This document shows positions 1 to 5,295 of a stretch of 8,271 bases of DNA, piece by piece. Source of the stretch: Planctomycetota bacterium (GTDB lineage Bacteria > Planctomycetota > Brocadiia > JAJRTI01); assembly GCA_024278415.1 (NCBI GenBank), contig JAJRTI010000574.1, positions 1 through 8,271 of the forward strand. The letters run 5' to 3'. The notes beneath the pieces were generated by a model. That model worked only from the letters and a program-made list of their open reading frames with translations, did no database searches and was not told where the DNA came from. The position numbers and the translations under genes are program-made. Within the stretch, counting starts at the first letter, position 1. Each line of letters starts with the position of its first letter.

Positions 1-645
1 GGATCCGACGAGATCCGACTGATCCGTCGCGCTATCTACTCCACATTCCTCCGCTCAGCGTTGGTGTCGCCGCTTGGGGTCGAGCCGGACGATCCCTCTC
101 TGCACGTGATGGCGCAACGCACGGAGACGGGGACCATCCACGTCATCTACAACACGCGCAAGCAGGAGGGGACGCTGGAGGTGGATCTGCCGACGGCCGC
201 GGGCAAGGTGATGCTGCGCACGCGCAACCGCTGGCCCGCGCTCGCGATGGCGACGGACGACGGCCGGCTTGTGGCGGTGAACGCGTACGGAGCGGCCGCG
301 CTCAATGGCCAGCCCGTCATGGCCGGCCGCGGTCTGAAGGCGCTGCTCTCGCTCGACGGCCGCGGCCTGCGCGAGTCGCGCGCGATCCTCGTGGGGCCAT
401 TCGACGCGGGCCGGCTGGAACTCCAGCCGCGGCCGGGCGAGTTCGTCGCACTCGTGGGCGAGTTCCGCAACGGCGCATGGACCACGCTGGAACGCGTGGT
501 TTTCCCCAATGGAGCCCTGGAACTCGCTATCGACGCGGACCGCGCGACGTGTATGATCTTGATCTGCGAGCGCGCACGAGTCGACCGCTGGACTTCAGTG
601 CTGACGGAAGCCATGACGCGGCCGGAGCGCGTCAAGGGCTATTGA
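1..645 (+). CDS. C-terminal fragment of an unidentified beta-rich protein (5' end outside window)
   Basis: The frame is open from the first base to a TGA at 643-645, giving 214 codons with no convincing internal start; a TTG at 61 is possible but has no ribosome binding site. I do not recognise a named family. The visible part is dominated by alternating hydrophobic/polar stretches typical of beta-sandwich domains, for example GTIHVIYNTR, RAILVGPF and EFVALVGEF. The last 30 residues are charged and mixed. By context next to two exported glycan-active proteins it could be the C-terminal accessory domain of a glycoside hydrolase, but this is inference only. Its 3' end overlaps by 7 bases the 3' end of the convergent small gene at 639-815. 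Base composition is GC-rich with strong G/C at third positions, which supports real coding. Confidence 0.75.
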   Translation, partial: GSDEIRLIRRAIYSTFLRSALVSPLGVEPDDPSLHVMAQRTETGTIHVIYNTRKQEGTLEVDLPTAAGKVMLRTRNRWPALAMATDDGRLVAVNAYGAAALNGQPVMAGRGLKALLSLDGRGLRESRAILVGPFDAGRLELQPRPGEFVALVGEFRNGAWTTLERVVFPNGALELAIDADRATCMILICERARVDRWTSVLTEAMTRPERVKGY

Positions 646-815
646 GTCGTGCCCGTCGTTTGCCCCACAATTCGAGGATGACGGAGCATGCGCTCCTTGT
701 ACTTGGCTTCGAGTTCCTTGTAGTGGGCCAGGATCGCCCTCGTGTTGTGGCCGTACTTCTCCGAGATGCGATGCCGCACTTCCCGTATCTCTTCTATGGC
801 GACGTCTTTTCCCAT
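639..815 (-). CDS. Small charged helical protein, probable antitoxin partner of the PIN nuclease
   Basis: 58 codons from ATG at 815-813 to TAG at 641-639. The product starts MGKDVAIEEIREVRHRISEK and continues with an amphipathic helical region (AILAHYKELEAKYKER) and a short polar tail. A good Shine-Dalgarno GAGGAG (822-827) lies 6 bases upstream, inside the last codons of the nuclease gene, and the two genes are only 3 bases apart, so translation is probably coupled. Small proteins with an 'EI/VREIRHRISxxxGH' start are, to my recollection, common beside this type of PIN gene and are treated as its antitoxin. The gene order here is nuclease first, the reverse of the usual VapB-VapC order. No DNA-binding fold is obvious in so short a protein. 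The assignment as antitoxin rests on context. Confidence 0.8.
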   Translation of the reverse strand: MGKDVAIEEIREVRHRISEKYGHNTRAILAHYKELEAKYKERMLRHPRIVGQTTGTTQ

Positions 816-818
816 AGC

Positions 819-1298
819 TCACTCCTCTTCATCGGAGAGCATTTCAAGGGGCGTAGTCAGGACCGGCGTGAAAAGGCCCAAGATAGCATTGACATGCCGA
901 ATGTGCTCAAATTTGTTGGCGTTGGCCAAATGGGCACAGTTCCAGGTCAGCAGGAAATGGCAGTGGTGGTAGGAGGCCAGCGCCAGATGGATCGCATCTC
1001 CACGAGGATCCCGCGGCATCACGAGGTGCTCGATGTATGTATCCACGATGTCGCCGATGGAGTCTTCAATGGGCAACATCGACACGTTGCTCAAGAGCGA
1101 GAGCGCGTCCTGTCGCTGCGGCTGCTCGCCAGCCTCCAATTCCTCCACGACGGGAATGCTCGTGACGAGTTCGTATTCGCGCGAGTGGCTGTCCCACCAC
1201 GCACGCGTCCACTCCCGGCGGGCGATCATCTCAGGCGCTTGCCGGACTTCGTAGTAGAAGCTCGGAATCGTTGTCTCAATGTAGACACGTTGTCGCAT
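819..1298 (-). CDS. PIN-domain nuclease, VapC-like toxin
   Basis: 159 residues. PIN proteins are metal-dependent ribonucleases, and VapC-type members cleave RNA when freed from their antitoxin. The N-terminal VYIETTIPS motif (residues 5-13) is the signature of a PIN subfamily in which the first acidic residue is Glu (E8) rather than Asp. Other candidate metal ligands are E52/E53 (PVVEEL), D101 (GDAIHLALAS) and N120 (LLTWNC). The length fits this subfamily. I chose ATG at 1298 because the product then starts three residues before VYIETT, as is usual, and GGAGG lies at 1310-1314, 11 bases upstream. A GTG at 1316 would add six residues (VEALRN) and cannot be excluded. The gene is followed after 3 bases by the 58-residue partner. 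Base composition looks less GC-rich than the neighbouring carbohydrate genes, compatible with acquisition by transfer. Confidence 0.9.
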   Translation of the reverse strand: MRQRVYIETTIPSFYYEVRQAPEMIARREWTRAWWDSHSREYELVTSIPVVEELEAGEQPQRQDALSLLSNVSMLPIEDSIGDIVDTYIEHLVMPRDPRGDAIHLALASYHHCHFLLTWNCAHLANANKFEHIRHVNAILGLFTPVLTTPLEMLSDEEE

Positions 1299-1309
1299 GT
1301 TTCTGAGCG

Positions 1310-1314
1310 CCTCC
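1310..1314 (-). promoter_or_regulatory. Ribosome binding site deciding the PIN nuclease start
   Basis: On the minus strand this reads GGAGG, 11 bases before the ATG at 1298. It favours the ATG over the GTG at 1316, which would place this site inside the coding region. The spacing is slightly long, so the choice is likely but not certain. Confidence 0.5.
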
Positions 1315-1333
1315 ACCTTCTGCCTTGCCTCTG

Positions 1334-1391
1334 TGCATCATGTTAGCACACGCCCAGTCGAGCAGCAAGGATGCTCGACTTTGCATCATGT
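1334..1391. repeat. Inverted repeat flanked by direct repeats upstream of the PIN operon (candidate operator)
   Basis: The sequence tgcatcatgt occurs at 1334-1343 and again at 1382-1391, 48 bases apart. Between the copies lies a perfect 9-bp inverted repeat, agtcgagca (1356-1364) and tgctcgact (1372-1380), with a 7-base spacer. The cluster covers the candidate promoter of the nuclease operon. Binding of the antitoxin or toxin-antitoxin complex here is inferred from the arrangement; nothing in the sequence proves it. Confidence 0.45.
1340..1368 (-). promoter_or_regulatory. Candidate promoter of the PIN/small-protein operon
   Basis: Minus-strand TTGCTG (1363-1368, three of six matches to TTGACA) is separated by exactly 17 bases from TAACAT (1340-1345, four of six matches to TATAAT). 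The expected start site near 1333 gives a leader of about 35 bases before the ATG at 1298. The -35 box lies within the 9-bp inverted repeat at 1356-1380, and the -10 box runs into one of the flanking direct repeats. This is the layout expected for an autoregulated toxin-antitoxin operon. Box matches are modest, so the call depends partly on spacing and context. Confidence 0.35.
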
Positions 1392-1491
1392 CACGGTGGC
1401 GACTTCGCCCCGATGTGGGCCGTGGCCGCGCTTTCCTGGAGGCCGCCGGTCCGTCAAAATCTGCCGGATGAAATAGCGCTCCTGTTCCAAT

Positions 1492-1495
1492 GGAG
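1492..1495 (+). promoter_or_regulatory. Ribosome binding site deciding the DUF4838 gene start
   Basis: GGAG lies 9 bases before the ATG at 1505. The in-frame ATG five codons earlier (1490) has no purine-rich site upstream and would overlap this one, so 1505 is the preferred start. Confidence 0.55.
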
Positions 1496-1504
1496 TCAAT
1501 CCCT

Positions 1505-4432
1505 ATGAGAATCCCGACGTTCCCCCCTCTTCGCCTGCCCTTTCGGCGCTCGCCTGTACAGGGCGTTCGCTACGCGAGCGTGGCAATGGTCGTCGCCGTG
1601 GCGCTCGCCGCGGCGCCCTCGTCTGACGGCGCAGCGCTCTCCGTTGGGCAGACTTCCGCAGAGAAGGCCTCCAGCATCCGCCTCGGATCCTTCGGCAAGC
1701 CGGAGCAGAAAGGCGGACGCTGGTGTCGCAACAGCGACGAAACTGGCGTCGGCGACAACAGGGCCGGCTACGCGTCGGTCGACGTCCCCATGGCGATCAA
1801 GCCGGGGCTCTACGAGTTCCGCATGGACGTGTGGGGGCAATCGGACCGCTTCAGTTTCGTCGCGTACAACGGCGAGCGTTACCGCACCATCGGATGGGGC
1901 AAGCCGTCGGGCAGGCCACAGTGGGAGACGATCCGCTTCGTGCTCCGGCCGTCGGACCTGGACATGAAGGGCAAGAAGCAACGCTTCGGCTTTGGGTCGA
2001 AGGACCGGCAAGTCTGGGTCTCGCGCGTCGAGTTCCGCGTATTGGGAGCCTCCAAGACGGACCTCGCCGCGCTTGAAGCCGCGCGCAGGCGCGCGGCTGA
2101 CGGTGAGATCGTCGTCGCGGCCGGAGGGGCGACGGACTTCACGATCGTCATTGGCGATGGAGATGGCAAGGTGCTGCGCTACGCGGCAGCGGAGTTGCAG
2201 AAGTCCATTTTGATGATGACGCGAGGTTACCTGCCTATCGCGGTCTTGTCCGGCAAGGCCGCGGCCATCGGCAAACAGCGCCGCGTGGTGCTCAGTGTCT
2301 TCAGTCAAGGCAGTACCGAACTCACGAGCCCCGATGGCTTCTACGTGATCGCGCGGAACGGCCGCATCGAGATTGTGGGCATGAGCCCTCTGGGCACGTT
2401 GTTCGGCACGTACGCGTTCCTCGAGCGCTTGGGCTGCCGCTGGATCAGGCCCGGCCCTGACGGCGAAGTCGTGCCCAAGCGCGACCCGCTCATCGTGCCG
2501 CGGCTGACCATGAGCGAGGAGCCGGACTTTAAGATCCGGTGGGTGGGCCGCGGCGATTGGGCGCTGAAGAACCGCTGCAACGTGAACTCGACCGTGGACG
2601 GCGAGCGCGTGGGGTACGTGTGGAAGTGGAGCTACCATTCGTTTTACGGCCTGCTGCCGCCAAAGGACTACTGGGACACACACCCCGAGTACTACCCCCT
2701 TGTTGGCCGCGGCAGGCGCCGGCCGGAGGGCTACAGCAATACCCAACTCTGCACCACCAATCCCGAAGCGATTCGCCTGATCGGGCAAAACATCATCCGC
2801 ATCTTTCGAGACGATCCGCGCATCGATATTGTCGCGCTCTGCCCGAACGATGGCGGCGGGTTCTGCACCTGTCCGCAATGCGCGTTGCTCGATCGGAGCA
2901 AGCCGGACTTTTGGGGCCGCTACAGCGACCGGCTCGCGCCGTTCAACAACGCGGTTGCGCGGCAGGTGGCCCGCGTGTTCCCCCAAAAACTCCTCAAGAC
3001 CGGCGCGTACGCGCAGTATATGCGCTACCCCATCGCCCCCGGCTACAAGCCCGAGCCGAACATGGCCGTGCAGGCCTGCCATACCTATTCGTGCAACAAC
3101 CACGCGATCGACTCGGACTGCCCGCGCAACAAGGCCTACTTCCGCGAGCCGCTGGAGAAGTGGGCCAAGCGCGCCAAGCATCTGTGGATCTACGAGTATT
3201 ACATCAAGGGCGCATGGGCCGGGCTGCTCTACACGCAGACCCACATCATGGCCCGCGACATCGCGTACTACCGGCGCATTGGCGCGGAGGGCTTCTACAC
3301 GCAGTGGAGCACCGGCGCGTTCCGATCCGTGGGCCTCGACTTCTACGTGGCCGCGCGGCTCCTGTGGGACACGGACGCAGACGTGGACGCGATCATGCGG
3401 GACTACTGCCACGCGTTTTTTGGCGACGACGCGGGCCCGGCCATGTATCGCTTCTACAAGGCGCTGGGCCAAGCATTCGTCGACTCGAAGGACTGCATCT
3501 CGCCGTTCGGGTACAAGCGCGTGTGGCTGGCCGCGCCGCAGGTGTTCACGCCCAACGCGCTCGCCGAATTGGAGCGCCACATGGCCGACGCGGAAAGGCT
3601 CGCGCCGAACGACCTCGTGAAGCGCCGGCTCGAGCCCACGCGCGTGACGTTCGAATACACCAAGCGCACCATGCGCTACCTGCGTGCGGTGTCCGCGTGC
3701 TTCGACCGCGTCGAGTCGCCGGACGCGCCGGGCTTCGCGGCGGCCGCGGCGCGAGCGCGCGAGGTGGGGGCGCGCGAGTCGGCGAAGGTCGTGGCGTACC
3801 TCAAGGCGCACGGGCTGGGCAGCCTGGTGAGGAGCCCGCGCTCGAAGGCCGCGCAGATGCTCAAGGTGCATCTGAACCCGCGCGTCGCGGTGTTGAGATG
3901 GTGGAAGCCTCGCCACGCCGGCCCGGTGAAGGCGCTCCCGCCGATCCCCGGCAGCCGGCTCGTGGGCCGCATGGCAGCCCGCGCCCGGGTGCGCCTGGAC
4001 CGGAAGGACGAAGGTGTGGGGCAGCGGTGGTTCGCGGAGAACTTCGACGATTCGAGTTGGAAGGAGATCCCCTTCCCCTGCTACTGGCAGGACGCGGGCC
4101 TGGCCGAAGTGGGCTACCGCGGCGCGGGCTGGTACCGCACCGCGTTCACCGTGCCCCCCAAATCGTTGCCCAAGGGCACGCGCCTCATGCTGCGCTTCGA
4201 GGGAGTGGACGCGGCCGCGCGGGTCTACGTCAACGGCCGGCTCGCCGGGGAGCATAAGTTCGCGCCCGGCCGGAGTTGGCAGCAGCCCTTCGAGTTGGAC
4301 GTGACGAACTGTGCGAAAACGGGAAAGAACTCCCTGGCGATTCGCGTCTTCACCGGCGGAGGCAAGGGCGGCGTGTACGGCCGCGTCATCTCGTACCGGC
4401 TCGGCGACGAGCCGGAGGACTTCATGCGCTAG
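1505..4432 (+). CDS. Exported DUF4838 (GH67-like) protein with N- and C-terminal beta-sandwich domains
   Basis: 975 residues from ATG 1505. A signal peptide is evident: an arginine-rich start, a hydrophobic core VAMVVAVALAAA at about 26-37, and a likely cut near SSDGAA, so the protein is exported. Residues about 60-185 form a beta-rich domain of CBM-like character. Residues about 210-335 resemble the N-terminal domain of alpha-glucuronidase-type proteins (RYAAAELQK, then DGFYVIARNGRIEIVG and GTLFGTYAFLERLGCRW). Residues about 345-650 match the DUF4838 core as I know it: HSFYGLLPPKDYWDTHPEYY, LCTTNPEAIRLI, and CPNDGGGFCTCPQC with a cysteine cluster at about 446-459. A helical segment follows (about 680-780). 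Residues about 825-970 look like a GH2-type sugar-binding jelly roll (WYRTAFTVP, RLMLRFEGVDAAARVYVNG). The family is thought to act on glycans, but substrate and catalytic residues are not established here. No promoter was identified with confidence; the gene appears monocistronic. Confidence 0.93.
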   Translation: MRIPTFPPLRLPFRRSPVQGVRYASVAMVVAVALAAAPSSDGAALSVGQTSAEKASSIRLGSFGKPEQKGGRWCRNSDETGVGDNRAGYASVDVPMAIKPGLYEFRMDVWGQSDRFSFVAYNGERYRTIGWGKPSGRPQWETIRFVLRPSDLDMKGKKQRFGFGSKDRQVWVSRVEFRVLGASKTDLAALEAARRRAADGEIVVAAGGATDFTIVIGDGDGKVLRYAAAELQKSILMMTRGYLPIAVLSGKAAAIGKQRRVVLSVFSQGSTELTSPDGFYVIARNGRIEIVGMSPLGTLFGTYAFLERLGCRWIRPGPDGEVVPKRDPLIVPRLTMSEEPDFKIRWVGRGDWALKNRCNVNSTVDGERVGYVWKWSYHSFYGLLPPKDYWDTHPEYYPLVGRGRRRPEGYSNTQLCTTNPEAIRLIGQNIIRIFRDDPRIDIVALCPNDGGGFCTCPQCALLDRSKPDFWGRYSDRLAPFNNAVARQVARVFPQKLLKTGAYAQYMRYPIAPGYKPEPNMAVQACHTYSCNNHAIDSDCPRNKAYFREPLEKWAKRAKHLWIYEYYIKGAWAGLLYTQTHIMARDIAYYRRIGAEGFYTQWSTGAFRSVGLDFYVAARLLWDTDADVDAIMRDYCHAFFGDDAGPAMYRFYKALGQAFVDSKDCISPFGYKRVWLAAPQVFTPNALAELERHMADAERLAPNDLVKRRLEPTRVTFEYTKRTMRYLRAVSACFDRVESPDAPGFAAAAARAREVGARESAKVVAYLKAHGLGSLVRSPRSKAAQMLKVHLNPRVAVLRWWKPRHAGPVKALPPIPGSRLVGRMAARARVRLDRKDEGVGQRWFAENFDDSSWKEIPFPCYWQDAGLAEVGYRGAGWYRTAFTVPPKSLPKGTRLMLRFEGVDAAARVYVNGRLAGEHKFAPGRSWQQPFELDVTNCAKTGKNSLAIRVFTGGGKGGVYGRVISYRLGDEPEDFMR

Positions 4433-4443
4433 CGCTTTCACGC

Positions 4444-4460
4444 CCAGCGACTGAAGCTGG
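4444..4460. repeat. Short hairpin just after the DUF4838 gene
   Basis: ccagc (4444-4448) and gctgg (4456-4460) pair across a 7-base loop, gactgaa, 11 bases after the stop codon. There is no T-run after it, so it is not a typical intrinsic terminator. The CCAGC...CTGAAG...GCTGG pattern resembles the larger hairpin at 4550-4569. Confidence 0.3.
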
Positions 4461-4530
4461 AGCGGAATGACTGCCTGTGGATGCCGCACGCAGACAAGCC
4501 TTTGCATTCCAATTCGGTTGCAGCCATTGC

Positions 4531-4595
4531 TGCCGCAGGCGGCACAACTCCCAGCGCTGAAGCGCTGGGCTATTCTCAGCCGTCCCTACGGGACG
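4531..4595. repeat. Cluster of three perfect hairpins, probable dispersed extragenic repeat
   Basis: Three perfect stems follow each other. The first is tgccgc/gcggca (4531-4544, 2-base spacer, so the real loop must open one pair). The second is cccagcgct/agcgctggg (4550-4569, 9-bp stem, 2-base spacer). The third is cgtccc/gggacg (4581-4595, 3-base loop). They lie between the convergent ends of the DUF4838 gene and the HPr gene. No T-tract follows on either strand, so I do not call an intrinsic terminator, although the structures could protect or end either transcript. My recollection is that similar 'CCCAGCGCTGAAGCGCTGGG...' blocks recur in PVC-group genomes, but this cannot be confirmed from one copy. 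Confidence 0.6.
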
Positions 4596-4700
4596 CCGGG
4601 CTCAAGTTCACGCCATTGGGTCAGAGCCCCCAAACCAGCTCCCCTGGTCGCTCGTCACAGCGAGGGCCGCGGCCGTCCGCCGCGAGTTGAGGGCAGGAGC

Positions 4701-4979
4701 CTACTCGTCATACTTCAGCCCAAACTGGTTCTCCACCAGTTCGCAGATCGCGGCCATGGCCTCCTCCTCGTCTTCCCCATCGATCGTAAGGGTGATCTCG
4801 GTGCCGCCCTGGATGCCCAAGCTGAGCAGGTCCAACAGACTCTTCCCGTCGGCCGTGCCGCCATCGGGGAGGGTGAGCGTGATCTGCGAATCAAACCTCT
4901 GAGCCGTCTGAGAGAGCGAAGTGCTCGGCCTGACGTGGAGCCCGTACTTATTGAGAATCGTGACCTGTTTCTCGATCAT
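4701..4979 (-). CDS. HPr family phosphocarrier protein
   Basis: 92 residues, close to the usual 85-90. HPr accepts phosphate from PEP-phosphotransferase enzyme I on a histidine and passes it to sugar-specific EIIA proteins or regulators, in the cytoplasm. The active-site motif is clear at residues 10-19, NKYGLHVRPS, with H15 and the conserved R17. The regulatory serine region is also present (GKSLLDLLSLG, S47, equivalent to Ser46 of classical HPr), which is the target of HPr kinase/phosphorylase in bacteria that have it. The C-terminus is acidic. I took ATG 4979 because the product then starts exactly as HPr does, two bases of interest being AAGG at 4989-4992 about 9 bases upstream; the frame extends further upstream but contains the promoter. 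No enzyme I, EII or HprK gene is in the window. It lies downstream of the GH-A gene on the same strand but has its own promoter. Confidence 0.95.
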   Translation of the reverse strand: MIEKQVTILNKYGLHVRPSTSLSQTAQRFDSQITLTLPDGGTADGKSLLDLLSLGIQGGTEITLTIDGEDEEEAMAAICELVENQFGLKYDE

Positions 4980-5044
4980 GTGGGCCGGCCTTGGGTCGTA
5001 CGTGGCTTGAGCACGCGGGCCACGGGGCCATGCGCAAAGACACA

Positions 5045-5072
5045 ATTTTAGGCGAAGGCTCCGTCGTGTCAA
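5045..5072 (-). promoter_or_regulatory. Strong sigma70-type promoter of the HPr gene
   Basis: Minus-strand TTGACA (5067-5072) is a perfect -35 box, followed by a 16-base spacer and TAAAAT (5045-5050, five of six matches to the -10 consensus). The expected start site near 5038 gives a leader of about 60 bases before the ATG at 4979. It shows that HPr can be transcribed independently of the GH-A gene upstream. Confidence 0.7.
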
Positions 5073-5132
5073 TAGCCGGCGCTTCAGGAGTTTTCCCACA
5101 GGATTTGCAGATCCAAGCGCCAGATGCCGCAG

Positions 5133-5204
5133 GCTCGTAGTAGGGCGATTTATCGCCCGTCTCTGCGGCCAAAACAACGGGCGATAAATCGCCCTACTAC
5201 GAGC
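5133..5204. repeat. REP-like doublet A: perfect 28-bp inverted arms, each with an internal hairpin
   Basis: The arm at 5133-5160 is the exact reverse complement of 5177-5204, with a 16-base centre. Within each arm a second palindrome is present: gggcga/tcgccc at 5143-5158 around ttta, and at 5179-5194 around taaa. A GTAG tetranucleotide sits at the outer end of each arm (5137-5140; as CTAC at 5197-5200). A GTAG head plus hairpin, in two inverted copies, is the arrangement of REP units in a BIME, substrates of TnpA_REP (RAYT) Y1 transposases. It lies 91 bases past the GH-A stop codon and 60 bases upstream of the HPr -35 box, so it may also act as a transcript end or stabiliser. No transposase is visible in the window. 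Confidence 0.8.
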
Positions 5205-5295
5205 GCCCTACTTGTGCAGCCTGAGCCCATATGCACTCAGTGACACACACATCACCAGTGTGGTCTGAGCCGGCCCCTCACGCCGGCAGCCACGG

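Larger units (their letters stand above)
4980..5295. other. 316-base intergenic region between HPr and the GH-A gene
   Basis: No convincing gene. It holds, from left to right, the HPr leader and promoter (5045-5072), the REP-like inverted pair (5133-5204), a partial extra arm (5205-5212), and about 80 bases with two copies of ctgagcc but no strong structure. I see no T-tract terminator for the GH-A gene, so the inverted pair may be what ends or protects that transcript. Confidence 0.6.

Noticed and set aside
2..26. Three copies of gatccg at the left edge
   Set aside because: They lie in the open coding frame at uneven spacing; too short to mean more than chance.
595..822. Minus-strand frame of 75 residues overlapping the small partner gene
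   Set aside because: Composition is random-like, and the frame at 639-815 has a better ribosome binding site and a family-like sequence.
477..1346. Plus-strand frame opposite the PIN module
   Set aside because: No motif or start signal; the minus-strand PIN gene explains the region.
4427..4436. gcgctagcgc palindrome over the DUF4838 stop codon
   Set aside because: Ten bases in GC-rich DNA with no loop; likely chance.
1496..4507. Very long open frame on the minus strand opposite the DUF4838 gene
   Set aside because: Its product is rich in Arg, Ala, His and Val with no domain signature, while the plus strand has a signal peptide and recognisable motifs. It is a high-GC antisense shadow.
4550..4569. 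Intrinsic terminator at the 9-bp hairpin
   Set aside because: No T-run follows on either strand, and similar palindromes occur elsewhere in the window, so repeat is the better call.
4948..5172. Small minus-strand frame with a CKSCGKTP zinc-ribbon-like string
   Set aside because: It begins inside the REP-like arm, contains the HPr promoter and overlaps the HPr start. A single Cys pair is not enough to call a gene, although a decayed remnant is possible.
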